64,000 nt of DNA from RHKX01 sp963826475 (GCA_963826475.1 CAWGXC010000003.1:248001-312000); one strand, 5' to 3'; positions 26,469-35,497 are shown, counted from the stretch's first letter. A program made the numbers and translations. Notes: generated by a model not told the origin, from the letters alone.

Positions 26469-27719
26469 ATAGACGCCGGTCGCTACCTCGCAAGCCTGGA
26501 GCCGGTCGGCTGGCGATTCGGCCTCGAGCGGATGCAGGCGCTATGCGAGGCCCTCGGCCAACCGCAGCGTAGCTTTGCCTCGCTGCACGTCGTCGGCACG
26601 AACGGGAAATCCTCGGTAACCGTTCTCACGGCGGCGTTGCTGGCGTCCGCCGGCCCGCGGGTCGGGGCCTGCACCTCGCCGCATGTGTGGAGATGGAGCG
26701 AGCGCGTGCGGATCGACGGCGCCGAGATCGGGGCCGAGGCCTTCGGCCGGGCGGTCGAAGCGGTTTCGGCCGCGATCCCGGAGGCGGAGCGGATGCTCGG
26801 TGCCGACGAGCGGATCACCCAGTTCGAGGCGGCCATCGCTGCCACCTTCGTCGCGTTCGCCGATGCCGAAGTGGAGGTCGGCGTGATCGAGGCCGGCCTC
26901 GGCGGGCGTCTCGACGCGACCAACGTCATACCCTCGACCGCGACCGCGTTGACCTCGGTCGGGCTCGATCACGTCGATTGGCTCGGTGGGACCGAGCTCG
27001 AGATCGCGGCTGAGAAGCTCGCGGTGCTCCAGCCGGGATCGATACTGGTGCTCGGCAGGCTCAGCTCCGAGGTGGGCGCGCTCGCGCGCAGCACCGCGGA
27101 GAGGATCGGCGCGTCGGTGGTGGAAGCTCCGCCGCTTCCCGAGGACGCGCTGCCGGACGGTTTCGCCCCTTATCTGGCGCGCAACGCGGCGGTGGCGGTC
27201 AGCCTCGCCGAGACGATTTCCGGCCCGCTCCCCATCGCGACGGTCCGCGATGTCCTGCATGCGGCGGTCCTGCCGGGCCGGGCCGAGATCATCCACGGCA
27301 ACCCGCCGCTGCTCGCCGACGCCGCTCATAATGAGCAGGGGGCCGCGGCGCTAGCGGAGGTCATCGGTGGCTTCGCGGCGGGTCGTCCCGTCGTCGGGTG
27401 CCTGTCGATCCTCGCCGACAAGGATGCCGCGGCAATCGTCGCGGCGCTCGCGCCGGAGCTCGACCACTGCGTCTGCACGGCCGCCGAGCCGGGCGAGGCG
27501 ATGGGGAGGCCGGGGGCGAAGGCGGCCGATCCCGGGGACCTCGCCGCGCTGCTCGGAGCCGCGGCGGTCGGCGCCGAGGTGGTCGCAGAGCCGGCCGCGG
27601 CCGTCGAGCGGGCACTCGCCGTCGCCCGTGAGCGGGGCGGCGTGGCACTTTGCGCCGGCTCGCACTACCTTCTGCGCTACGTATGGACCGGGAAGCGCGC
27701 TCAGAACTCCTCGCGATGA
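26469..27719 (+). CDS. folC: Folylpolyglutamate synthase / dihydrofolate synthase
   Basis: 416 residues if it starts at ATA 26469; 395 from the first ATG (26532). The upstream codons encode DAGRYLASLEPVGWRFGLER, which matches the conserved FolC N-terminus, so translation very likely begins before 26532. No ATG, GTG or TTG is available there. GGGTGAG (26456-26462) sits six bases before ATA, and CTG 26496 is the other candidate. ATP-binding loop VVGTNGKSSV, ACTSPHV, EAGLGGRLDATN and the C-terminal ligase domain (LLADAAHNEQGA) are clear. It adds glutamates to folate. It follows valS by seven bases. Confidence 0.9.
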   Translation: MDAGRYLASLEPVGWRFGLERMQALCEALGQPQRSFASLHVVGTNGKSSVTVLTAALLASAGPRVGACTSPHVWRWSERVRIDGAEIGAEAFGRAVEAVSAAIPEAERMLGADERITQFEAAIAATFVAFADAEVEVGVIEAGLGGRLDATNVIPSTATALTSVGLDHVDWLGGTELEIAAEKLAVLQPGSILVLGRLSSEVGALARSTAERIGASVVEAPPLPEDALPDGFAPYLARNAAVAVSLAETISGPLPIATVRDVLHAAVLPGRAEIIHGNPPLLADAAHNEQGAAALAEVIGGFAAGRPVVGCLSILADKDAAAIVAALAPELDHCVCTAAEPGEAMGRPGAKAADPGDLAALLGAAAVGAEVVAEPAAAVERALAVARERGGVALCAGSHYLLRYVWTGKRAQNSSR

Positions 27720-27802
27720 TGGGGCTGGTCGCGGCCGTCGTCGCGATCGTGATCCTCGTCTTCTTCGCGCTCGGCTACCTCTTCGGCAGGCTCTTTCTCT
27801 GA
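27683..27802 (+). CDS. 39-residue single-pass membrane protein
   Basis: A small frame overlapping the folC 3' end: MDREARSELLAMM then one strongly hydrophobic helix (GLVAAVVAIVILVFFALGYL) and a short basic end. An internal ATG at 27716 overlaps the folC TGA (ATGA) and would give a 28-residue form. Either start implies translational coupling to folC. The composition is that of a real membrane-inserted peptide rather than a shadow frame. Function unknown. Confidence 0.5.
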   Translation: MDREARSELLAMMGLVAAVVAIVILVFFALGYLFGRLFL

Positions 27803-27872
27803 ATGCGATCAATCATTACCGCCCGAGCGGTGGGCGTCGGCGAACGATGGCACTAGACTGACGCGCTTCAGC

Positions 27873-28538
27873 ATGCTCACAGCGTTGTTCGGAATCGACG
27901 ACGGCTCGCTGAACCTTGCGATCAATCTCGTGATCCTGGTTCTGGTGGTCGTATGGCTCTCCCTCGTCTATTGGACGTGGGCGGACGCCCGGCGCAGGAT
28001 CGGCGATCCGATCCTGGTGACGACGGCCACCGTCGCGTCCCTCGTCCCCTTCATCGGCACGGTCATCTACACGATCCTGCGTCCACCCGAGTATCTCGAC
28101 GACGTGCGCGAGCGCGAGGTCGAGACCCAGGCGTCCGAGCTGCGCATGCGACACCTCGCCGCGCAGTCATGCCCTCGCTGCGAGCATCCGATCGAGCGCA
28201 CCTGGTTGCGCTGTCCGGAGTGCCAGCACCGTCTCAAGGACCCGTGTCGCTCCTGCAACCGCCCCGTCGACCCGCGCTGGTCGCTCTGCCCTTATTGCGA
28301 AACGCCCCTGCAGAGTCGCTCCTCGAGCTCCGATGCGCCGTCGCGCTCTCGCGCCCGCACCGACTCCGGCCGCGGCGATGCTTCCCGATCCGACGCCACG
28401 CGCCGCAAGTCCGCCAACAGCCGTTCCGACGAACGGCCGACCCGCGCCGAGCGCCCGGATAGCGCAGTCGCGGCCGGGACTGCCGAGGAGAGCTCCAATC
28501 CTCCTCCTCGCAGGCCTCGTTCGACCTCCAGCTCCTAG
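27873..28538 (+). CDS. Membrane protein with double zinc ribbon
   Basis: 221 residues. Two membrane helices (about 15-36 and 50-70, separated by WADARRRIGDP) resemble a PLDc_N-like or small membrane-anchor module. A double zinc ribbon follows with four CxxC-type knuckles (SCPRCEH, RCPECQH, PCRSCNR and LCPYCET; about 98-146). The C-terminal 75 residues are Ser/Arg-rich and disordered. TAGACT (27854-27859) lies 13 bases before the ATG, giving a very short leader. The zinc ribbons suggest binding of protein or nucleic acid on the cytoplasmic face; the role is unknown. It lies between folC and ndk. Confidence 0.75.
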   Translation: MLTALFGIDDGSLNLAINLVILVLVVVWLSLVYWTWADARRRIGDPILVTTATVASLVPFIGTVIYTILRPPEYLDDVREREVETQASELRMRHLAAQSCPRCEHPIERTWLRCPECQHRLKDPCRSCNRPVDPRWSLCPYCETPLQSRSSSSDAPSRSRARTDSGRGDASRSDATRRKSANSRSDERPTRAERPDSAVAAGTAEESSNPPPRRPRSTSSS

Positions 28539-28572
28539 CGAGTGAACCAAGCAACGAAGGGACCCCGCCTCC

Positions 28573-28989
28573 ATGGCTGAGACCACGCGTACCCTGATCC
28601 TGATCAAGCCCGATGCCTTCGAGCGCGGCCTCACCGGCGAGGTTCTCGCCCGCTTCGAGCGCAAGGGGCTCACGATCTCCGCGCTGAAGCTGCTCACCGC
28701 CGACGAGGCGACGGCCAACGAGCACTACGCCGAGCACACCGAGAGGCCGTTCTTCGGCGAGCTCGTCTCCTTCATCACCGGCGGCCCTCTCGTCGCCGGC
28801 GTCCTGGAAGGGGTCGAGGCCGTCAAGGCCGCCCGCCAGCTGATCGGCTCCACCAACCCGGTCGAAGCCGAAACCGGCTCGATCCGCGGCGATTACGGCA
28901 CCGAGGTCACGTTCAACCTCGTGCACGGCTCCGACGCAGACGAGTCGGCCGAGCGCGAGATCGGCATCTGGTTTCCCGAGCTCGGCTGA
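28573..28989 (+). CDS. ndk: Nucleoside diphosphate kinase
   Basis: 138 residues, the usual size. It transfers the gamma-phosphate of ATP to other NDPs through a phospho-histidine. The active site is His118 in NLVHGSD, with the N-terminal TLILIKPDAFERGL and the GSIRGDYG nucleotide-binding region. A ribosome site GAAGGGA precedes the ATG. Its TGA overlaps the CTG start of maf (CTGA, 28986-28989), so the two nucleotide-pool enzymes are translationally coupled. Confidence 0.97.
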   Translation: MAETTRTLILIKPDAFERGLTGEVLARFERKGLTISALKLLTADEATANEHYAEHTERPFFGELVSFITGGPLVAGVLEGVEAVKAARQLIGSTNPVEAETGSIRGDYGTEVTFNLVHGSDADESAEREIGIWFPELG

Positions 28990-29561
28990 CCGTCGCCGGC
29001 GTCGAGCATCTGATCCTCGCCTCCGCCTCGCCGCGGCGGCGGGAGCTCCTCGGCCTGCTCGGGATCCCCTTCGACGTAGTCGTAACCGGCGTCGAGGAGC
29101 TGACGGCGGGCGTTCCGGAGGTCCTCGTGGTCGAGAACGCTCTGCTCAAGGCGAAAGCGGGGGCCGGCCTGAGGCGGGAGGCACCGACGATCCTCGGGGT
29201 CGACACCGACGTCGTCCTCGACGGCGAGATGCTCGGCAAGCCGGCCGACGCCCACGGCGCGGGGGAGAGGCTGCGGGCGCTCTCGGGCCGGACCCATGAG
29301 GTGCTCGGCGGGATCGCCCTTATCCACTCGGGCGAGGTCCTCACCGAGCTCGTGCGAACCGAGGTGAAGTTCCGTGCGCTCACCGACCGCGAGATCGGCG
29401 CGTACGTCGCATCTCGTGAATGGGAGGACCGCGCGGGGGGCTACGCGGTCCAGGGACTCGGCTCGTCGTTGATCGAGCTGATCGACGGCGATCTCTCCAA
29501 CGTGATCGGCCTGCCGATTCCGGCGCTGAGCAGGATGATCGGCGGCTTGCAATTTAGCTAA
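28986..29561 (+). CDS. maf: Nucleoside triphosphate pyrophosphatase, Maf family
   Basis: 191 residues if started at CTG 28986, which overlaps the ndk stop by four bases. The essential N-terminal motif LILASASPRRRELL lies just after it and no ATG, GTG or TTG is in frame before it. The first such codon is GTG 29127, which would delete the active site. Other motifs are VVENALLKAKA, ILGVDTDVVLDG, GKPADAHGA, LSGRTHEV and GGYAVQG. Maf proteins hydrolyse dTTP/UTP or modified NTPs to prevent misincorporation. It directly precedes the mre operon region. Confidence 0.9.
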   Translation: MTVAGVEHLILASASPRRRELLGLLGIPFDVVVTGVEELTAGVPEVLVVENALLKAKAGAGLRREAPTILGVDTDVVLDGEMLGKPADAHGAGERLRALSGRTHEVLGGIALIHSGEVLTELVRTEVKFRALTDREIGAYVASREWEDRAGGYAVQGLGSSLIELIDGDLSNVIGLPIPALSRMIGGLQFS

Positions 29562-29845
29562 GGTTTCGTCAGGATCATATGGGCAAGTGCTCACATACTG
29601 GCTGTGGCACGCCTGCTTCGCTAAGCTGCACCTGCTTCGCAACCCAAGGGGCCGTGCTCAGCGCGGGTGCGCGAGGCGGGCGCGATCAGCGTTCGGCAGC
29701 CGAATCGTCATATCGACCGGCAGGCAGTCAACGGAACCGCCTCGACGACCCGCCGCCAGAACCCCGCCCGACCTCCGCCAGACCCTTCAAGAGACAGAGC
29801 AACATGACTTTCCTCCGCAAATTCCGCATCGTTTCCAGCACCTAG
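29562..29845 (+). other. Leader region of mreB with possible 13-residue uORF
   Basis: A 284-bp gap. No strong promoter stands out. A short frame ATG 29804 to TAG 29845 (MTFLRKFRIVSST) ends exactly where the mreB ATG begins (TAGATG), and mreB itself has no ribosome site. Translation of mreB could therefore depend on the upstream peptide. The frame can be extended back to an ATG at 29579, but that longer 88-residue version has no convincing protein character. Confidence 0.3.
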
Positions 29846-30892
29846 ATGGGCGTCCTCTCATACCTCACCGGCTTCGGTGGTCGCGACATGGCCGTCGACC
29901 TCGGGACCGCGAACACCCTCGTCTACGTCCGCGGGCGCGGCATCGTGCTCTCGGAGCCGAGCGTCGTGGCCGTCGACTCGCGCAGCGGCGAGGTTCACGC
30001 GGTCGGGATGGAGGCCAAGCGGATGCTCGGCCGCACCCCCGGGACGATTCAGGCCATCCGCCCGCTCAAGGACGGCGTGATCGCCGACTTCGACGTCACC
30101 GAGGAGATGCTCCGGCATTTCATCCAAAAGGTGCATCAGAACCGCTTCGCGCATCCCCGCGTCGTCGTCTGCGTCCCCTCCGGCGTGACCGGGGTCGAAA
30201 AGCGCGCGGTCGAGGAGGCCTGCCTTGCCGCCGGCGCCCGTCAGGCCTACCTGATCGAGGAGCCGATGGCCGCCGCGATCGGCGCCGGCCTTCCGGTCGG
30301 CGAGCCGACCGGCAGCATGGTCGTAGACATCGGCGGCGGGACCAGCGAGGTCGCGGTGATCTCGCTCGGAGGGATAGTCGTCAGCCAGTCCATCAGGGTC
30401 GGAGGCGACGAGATGGACGACGCGATCGTCAACCACTGCAAGACGCACCACAAGCTGATGATCGGCCAGCAGACCGCCGAGGAGGTCAAGCTCGAAGCCG
30501 GATCGGCGACTCCCCTCCGCGAGGAGATCAAGACGGAGATCCGCGGACGCGACATCGTCTCCGGTCTGCCCAAGACGATAATGCTCACCTCCGAGGAGAT
30601 CCGAGGCGCGCTCACCGACCCGGTCAACGCGATCGTCAACGCCGTCAAGGAGACCCTCGATCGCACTCCGCCCGAGCTCGCCGGCGACATCATGGACCGC
30701 GGCATCACGCTCGCCGGCGGCGGCTCGCTTCTCCAGGGCTTCGACGAGCGCCTGCGCGAGGAATGCCAGATGCCTGCCCAGCTCGCCGATTCCCCACTCA
30801 CTTGCGTTGCAGTCGGCTCCGGAAGATCGCTCGAGGAATTCGAGACGATCCACCGCGCCAACCGCAATTCGAGCCGGCGACGCCGTAGGTAG
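29846..30892 (+). CDS. mreB: Rod shape-determining protein MreB
   Basis: 348 residues, actin-fold ATPase that polymerises under the membrane and guides the elongasome. Phosphate 1 motif DLGTANTLVYVRG, phosphate 2 VVDIGGGTSEVAVIS and the adenosine motif GITLAGGGSLL are intact, with the helix KLMIGQQTAEEVKLEAGSA. A short Arg-rich C-terminus (SSRRRRR) extends beyond the family norm. First gene of mreB-mreC-mreD-mrdA-rodA. This predicts a rod-shaped or at least laterally elongating cell. Confidence 0.97.
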   Translation: MGVLSYLTGFGGRDMAVDLGTANTLVYVRGRGIVLSEPSVVAVDSRSGEVHAVGMEAKRMLGRTPGTIQAIRPLKDGVIADFDVTEEMLRHFIQKVHQNRFAHPRVVVCVPSGVTGVEKRAVEEACLAAGARQAYLIEEPMAAAIGAGLPVGEPTGSMVVDIGGGTSEVAVISLGGIVVSQSIRVGGDEMDDAIVNHCKTHHKLMIGQQTAEEVKLEAGSATPLREEIKTEIRGRDIVSGLPKTIMLTSEEIRGALTDPVNAIVNAVKETLDRTPPELAGDIMDRGITLAGGGSLLQGFDERLREECQMPAQLADSPLTCVAVGSGRSLEEFETIHRANRNSSRRRRR

Positions 30893-30907
30893 GGGAGGCT
30901 CGGGGAG

Positions 30908-31765
30908 ATGTACCGAAAGCAGGTACGCAGGCGTCGAGCCGTTCTGGTCACCCTCGTCGTGGCCTGCCTGATGCTGATCAGCATCTCCATCAGCGAGGCC
31001 CAGAGCGGCCCGCTGCATTCGATCCAGAGCGGGATCGGCTCGATCTTCAACCCGGTCCAAGACGGCGCCTCACGCGTGCTCAAGCCGGCGCGCGACATGA
31101 TCAACTGGTTCGATGAGACATTCAACGCCCGGGGCGAGAACAACAGGCTGAAGACCCAGAACGCCCAGCTCAAGCAGCAGGTGCTCGATATGCAGCAAGC
31201 TGCCGAGAAGGCCGGTTACGCCAAGCGACTCGACAAGCTCGCGGCGGATTCGGGCCTTGACGGATACCAGCGGGTCGACGCCAGCATCCTCGGTCGGAAC
31301 TTCAGCGCCTGGTACAGCGTGATCAAGATCGACGTCGGCTCCTCCGACGGGGTCTCGAAGAACGATTCGGTGGTCACCGACGACGGCCTCGTGGGCAGGG
31401 TTCAGTCGGTTACCGGCGGCTACGCCGTCGTGCAGCTGATCACGGACGGCCAGAACGCGGTCACGGCTGACGTCGTCGGCGGGAATGCGGAAGGGCTCGT
31501 CCAGCCGATTGTGGGCTCCCCCGGCGAGCTCGACCTCGGCCTGATTCAGGGCAACGAGGACAAGATCGAAGACGGTGACAAGCTGGTGACCGCAGGCTTC
31601 AACAGCGGCGATCTCGAGTCGCTCTATCCCGCCGGTATTCCGATCGGCGAGGTCGACCAGACCATCCCTGCGGAGCAGGAGAAGCGCGCGACCGTGCACG
31701 TCAAGTCCTTCGCCGACCTCGCTCACATCGACCAGGTCACGGTTCTCACCGGGGGCGGCTCGTGA
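30908..31765 (+). CDS. mreC: Rod shape-determining protein MreC
   Basis: 285 residues: basic N-terminus, membrane helix (about 10-30), coiled coil (about 72-105; ENNRLKTQNAQLKQQVLDMQ), then the beta-barrel MreC domain (about 120-280; GRNFSAWYSVIKIDVGSSDG, DGLVGRV, IVGSPGELDLGLI, AGFNSGDLE). It bridges MreB/MreD and PBP2 in the periplasm-equivalent space. A GGGGAG ribosome site lies just upstream. The GTG of mreD overlaps its TGA. Confidence 0.95.
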   Translation: MYRKQVRRRRAVLVTLVVACLMLISISISEAQSGPLHSIQSGIGSIFNPVQDGASRVLKPARDMINWFDETFNARGENNRLKTQNAQLKQQVLDMQQAAEKAGYAKRLDKLAADSGLDGYQRVDASILGRNFSAWYSVIKIDVGSSDGVSKNDSVVTDDGLVGRVQSVTGGYAVVQLITDGQNAVTADVVGGNAEGLVQPIVGSPGELDLGLIQGNEDKIEDGDKLVTAGFNSGDLESLYPAGIPIGEVDQTIPAEQEKRATVHVKSFADLAHIDQVTVLTGGGS

Positions 31766-32328
31766 TCCTCACCCCGAACACCGTGATCCGGCTCGTCGTG
31801 ATCGTCTTCCTGACGGTCTTGATCCAGATCTGCTTCTTCTCGCGCGTTCCGCTGCTCGGCTCGGTCGCAAACGTGATCCCGGTCGTGATCGTCACGCTCG
31901 GCCTGCTCGGGGGCGCCGTCAACGGAGCCGTGGCGGGATTCGCGGCGGGATTGCTCATCGACGCGATGCTCGGAGGCACTCCCGGCGTCGCCTCGCTCTC
32001 GCTGATGGCCGCCGGGTATCTCGGCGGCCGTTGGCGAGAGGGCTATGACATCGTCAGCTCGCTCGTCCCCCCGCTCCTCTGCGGCGCGCTCTGCGGCGTC
32101 GCCGCCCTCGTTTACGGAGCCATGCAGCTCACCCTCGGCATCGACTCTCCCGTCAGCATCCTGGCCCTCAGGGAGGTGCTCGTCCAGGCGTTGCTCGGAG
32201 CACTTCTCGCGGTTCCGATCTACCCGCTGATCCGGCGCTCGCTGCGCCCGGCGCTCGTCACCGACGCGACCCGGCCGAGGGCACGGATCGCGCCGGGTGG
32301 TTTGCGCAACGTAGTCAGGGCAAGCTGA
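31762..32328 (+). CDS. mreD: Rod shape-determining protein MreD
   Basis: 188 residues with five to six membrane helices, as in MreD. GTG start overlapping the mreC stop (GTGA). The family pattern of a hydrophobic first helix (VIRLVVIVFLTVLIQICFF), the VNGAVAGFAAGLLIDAMLG segment and the basic C-terminal tail is present. It is a membrane partner of MreC in the elongasome. Its TGA overlaps the mrdA ATG (TGATG). Confidence 0.93.
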   Translation: MILTPNTVIRLVVIVFLTVLIQICFFSRVPLLGSVANVIPVVIVTLGLLGGAVNGAVAGFAAGLLIDAMLGGTPGVASLSLMAAGYLGGRWREGYDIVSSLVPPLLCGALCGVAALVYGAMQLTLGIDSPVSILALREVLVQALLGALLAVPIYPLIRRSLRPALVTDATRPRARIAPGGLRNVVRAS

Positions 32329-34262
32329 TGTTCCGCGTCGACGAAGACCGCGCGCCGACCCATTCGCAGTTCGCGATGCGGGTTGCCGTGCTCGGCGGCG
32401 TGGCCCTCGTCGCCTTCGCCGCGATCTTCTTCCGCCTCTGGTTTCTCGAGGTTCTCTCCGGCGAGGCCTATCTGAAGGAGGCCAACGCGAACCGGGTCCG
32501 CGAGCTCAAGGTTCAGGCGCCTCGCGGCGACATCCTCGATCGTCGCGGCCACGTGCTCGTCGACAACAGGACGTCGCTCTCCCTGCAGGTCCGCCCGGAC
32601 GAGCTGCCGAAGAACAACGAGAGCAGAAACCACGAGTTGAAGAAGCTCGGCTCGGTGGCGCAGCTGCCCTTCATGAAGATCAAGCGCGAGATCAAGGAGC
32701 AGACGACGCTGCTCCCCGCCAGCCCGGTGACCCTCGAGCAGAAGGTCGACAAGGACCTCGTCTACTTCCTCCGCGAGCGCCAGGACAAGTTCCCCGGCGT
32801 GAGCGCCGAGCAGATCTACGTGCGCGACTACCCCGACGGGACGCTCGGCGCACACCTCTTCGGCTACGTCAGCGAGATCAACGCCGATCAGCTGAAGGAG
32901 CAGGTCTATGACGGCCTCGCGCCCGGCGATCGGATCGGGGCCACCGGCCTGGAGGCTCAGTACGACCACGTCCTGCGCGGCCGCAACGGCGCGATCCGGG
33001 TGCAGGTCGACGCCGCCGGAGAACCGCGCGGCCGCGAGCTCTCCCGGGTCAATCCGGTCGCTGGGGACAACCTGAAGCTGACCCTCGACGAGAAGGTGCA
33101 GCAGGCCGGCGAGCAGGCGCTGCTCAGCTGGGGAAAGGGCAAGCCGGGCGCCTTCGTGGTGATGAATGTCAACGACGGATCGATCCTCGGCATGGGCTCG
33201 TACCCGACGTTCGACCCGAGCGTCTACACGCCACCCGCGTCATCGAGGGCGATCGACAACCTGAGCAACGACGAGAGCAAGCCCCTGTTGAACCGGGCCA
33301 CACAGGCCGAGTACGTGACCGGATCGACGTTCAAGCTGGTCACTAGCACGGCCGCCCTCGAGGGCGGATTGCGCACTCCCGAGTCGACGTTCGACGACGC
33401 CGGCTCGTTCGAATTCGCCGGTCGCGAGTGGACCAACGCCGGGGGCCAGCCCAACGGCGTCGTGAACATGATCGACGCCCTGCGCGTCTCCTCCGACGTC
33501 TACTTCTATTCCGTCGGAATCGACGCCGAGAAGGTCTACGAGAACACCGGCAAGGAGGTCATCCAGGATTGGGCCTCGAAGCTCGGCTTCGGCCAGCCGA
33601 CCGGCATCGACCTCCCCGGCGAAGCGTCCGGCCTGATCCCGACGCCCGAGTGGCGCGACCAGCTCTACAAGGACGCGCAGAAGCCGGATTCGCCCGGGGG
33701 CACGGATGCGGTCTACCCCGCGGAGACCGACAGGCCGTGGTCTGTGGGCGACGACATGAACCTCTCGGTCGGCCAGGGCGACCTCGGGGCGACACCTCTG
33801 CAGCTCGCCGAGGCCTACGCCGCGATCGGCAACGGCGGGGACCTCGTGCGGCCGCACCTCGCGCTGGCGGCCGAGGATCAGAACGGCGCCGTCACCCAGA
33901 CCTTCGATCCCGCGCCCAGCCACCACGTCGATATCTCCGACACGACCCGGAGCACGATCATGGAGGGTCTGCGCCAAGCCGCAAACGATCCCGGCGGAAC
34001 GTCGGAGGGGGTCTTCGCCGGCTATCCGATCGAGATCGCCGGGAAGACCGGAACGGCGGAGAAGACCTTCCCCCTCGCCGACCAGTCCTGGTACGCGGCG
34101 TTGGCGCCCTTCGACAACCCGAAGTACGTCGTTGTGGTCACCGTCGAGGGCGGCGGTTTCGGCGCCGACACTGCCGCGCCCGCCGCTCGTGACATCCTCA
34201 ATGCCATCTTCGACGTGAAGCCGACTCAGATCAAGGACACCGGCGGCACGCTGGGACGCTGA
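32328..34262 (+). CDS. mrdA: Penicillin-binding protein 2 (elongasome transpeptidase)
   Basis: 644 residues, class B PBP: cytoplasmic N-terminus, one membrane helix (about 17-40), pedestal/dimerisation domain with APRGDILDRRGHVLVDN, and transpeptidase domain from about residue 255. Active-site motifs: SxxK with Ser333 (GSTFK), SxD as SSD (388-390) and KTG at 573-575 (AGKTGTAEK). It crosslinks lateral-wall peptidoglycan with the glycosyltransferase RodA, encoded next. Target of beta-lactams. Confidence 0.96.
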   Translation: MFRVDEDRAPTHSQFAMRVAVLGGVALVAFAAIFFRLWFLEVLSGEAYLKEANANRVRELKVQAPRGDILDRRGHVLVDNRTSLSLQVRPDELPKNNESRNHELKKLGSVAQLPFMKIKREIKEQTTLLPASPVTLEQKVDKDLVYFLRERQDKFPGVSAEQIYVRDYPDGTLGAHLFGYVSEINADQLKEQVYDGLAPGDRIGATGLEAQYDHVLRGRNGAIRVQVDAAGEPRGRELSRVNPVAGDNLKLTLDEKVQQAGEQALLSWGKGKPGAFVVMNVNDGSILGMGSYPTFDPSVYTPPASSRAIDNLSNDESKPLLNRATQAEYVTGSTFKLVTSTAALEGGLRTPESTFDDAGSFEFAGREWTNAGGQPNGVVNMIDALRVSSDVYFYSVGIDAEKVYENTGKEVIQDWASKLGFGQPTGIDLPGEASGLIPTPEWRDQLYKDAQKPDSPGGTDAVYPAETDRPWSVGDDMNLSVGQGDLGATPLQLAEAYAAIGNGGDLVRPHLALAAEDQNGAVTQTFDPAPSHHVDISDTTRSTIMEGLRQAANDPGGTSEGVFAGYPIEIAGKTGTAEKTFPLADQSWYAALAPFDNPKYVVVVTVEGGGFGADTAAPAARDILNAIFDVKPTQIKDTGGTLGR

Positions 34263-34292
34263 TTAGATGCACCACCTACCGATCGACGACTG

Positions 34293-35486
34293 ATGCCAAC
34301 CCTCGCCCAGCCACAGACCTTCGACGAGCGCAGCGCCGGCTTTGCCGAGCGCACCGGCTTCCTGCGGATGGATCCGCTGATCGCGTTCGCCGGAATCGCG
34401 CTGATCGTCTCCAGCATCGTTGCGCTCGGGGCGACGACGCAGGACTTCGTCGCAGGGAACCCGTACTTCTACGTGATCCGGCAGAGCATCTACGCGGTCA
34501 TCGGAATCGCCCTCATGTTCGCCCTCGCCAGGTTCGATTACTCGCGCTTCCGCGAGCTTCGCGTCGGTATCTACGCCGCCATGATCCTCGCGATCCTCGC
34601 CGTCCTCCCGTTCGGGAAGATCGCCAACGGCGCGCAGCGATCAATCGAGCTTCCCTTCTTCAACTTCCAGCCGTCGGAGCTGGGCAAGCTGTTGCTCGTC
34701 CTCGCTCTTGCCGGCTTCGTGATCGACCGGGCTCGGCGCCAGTCGGAGCTGCAGCGCACCGCGCGGCTGCTCCTCCTGGGCCTCTTTCCCGCGGCGATCG
34801 TATTCGTGCAGCCCGACCTTGGCACGGCCCTGGTCTATGGCGCGGTCACGCTCGTGATCCTCTTCATCTCGGGGGTCCGCTGGACGCATTTCGCTGCGCT
34901 CGGCGGCCTCGCGGTTGCGGCGGTGACGGTGGTGTTGGTGGTCGCGCCCGCGGTCGGGCAACCTGTCCTTCATGGTTATCAGGCAGAGAGGCTGACTTCG
35001 TTCCTCAATCCGAGCGATTGCACGGCCGACTCCTGCTATCAGACGAATCAGGCGTTGATCGCCGTCGGCTCCGGTGGGAAGACCGGCCGAGGCGACGACG
35101 CCACTCAAGCGCAATCCGGCTTCCTGCCGGAGCCGCAGACGGACTTCATCTTCGCCGTGACGGCGGAACGATGGGGCTTCGTCGGCGCTGCGTTCCTTCT
35201 ATCCCTCTACGCCCTGCTTATCTGGCGGGCGCTGCGGATAACGACACTCTCGAAGAACTTGTACGGGAGCCTCATCGGGGCGGGTATCGCCGCGATGTTG
35301 CTCTTTCAGGTTTTCGTCAACGTCGGGATGAACATCGGGATCATGCCCGTAACCGGAATCCCGTTGCCGTTGATGAGCTATGGCGGATCGTCGGTGCTTA
35401 CCACCTTCATGGCGATCGGCCTGCTGCAGAGCGTCTACGTCCAATCGCAGCTCGCCTCCCCCGGCAGGGTAAGAAATGCTCTGTGA
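34293..35486 (+). CDS. rodA: Peptidoglycan polymerase RodA (SEDS family)
   Basis: 397 residues with about ten membrane helices. SEDS glycosyltransferase that polymerises lipid II during elongation. The characteristic loop IANGAQRSIELPFFNFQPSE, VFVQPDLGTALVYG, the GSGGKTGRG loop, FLPEPQTDFIFAVTAERWGF and the C-terminal TGIPLPLMSYGGSS are all intact. It forms a functional pair with the PBP2 gene immediately upstream. Last gene of the shape operon before rng. Confidence 0.96.
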   Translation: MPTLAQPQTFDERSAGFAERTGFLRMDPLIAFAGIALIVSSIVALGATTQDFVAGNPYFYVIRQSIYAVIGIALMFALARFDYSRFRELRVGIYAAMILAILAVLPFGKIANGAQRSIELPFFNFQPSELGKLLLVLALAGFVIDRARRQSELQRTARLLLLGLFPAAIVFVQPDLGTALVYGAVTLVILFISGVRWTHFAALGGLAVAAVTVVLVVAPAVGQPVLHGYQAERLTSFLNPSDCTADSCYQTNQALIAVGSGGKTGRGDDATQAQSGFLPEPQTDFIFAVTAERWGFVGAAFLLSLYALLIWRALRITTLSKNLYGSLIGAGIAAMLLFQVFVNVGMNIGIMPVTGIPLPLMSYGGSSVLTTFMAIGLLQSVYVQSQLASPGRVRNAL

Positions 35487-35497
35487 GGTGAGCCACT

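Noticed and set aside
29579..29845. 88-codon frame upstream of mreB
   Set aside because: Composition is not protein-like and no ribosome site exists; only the last 13 codons deserve mention as a possible leader.
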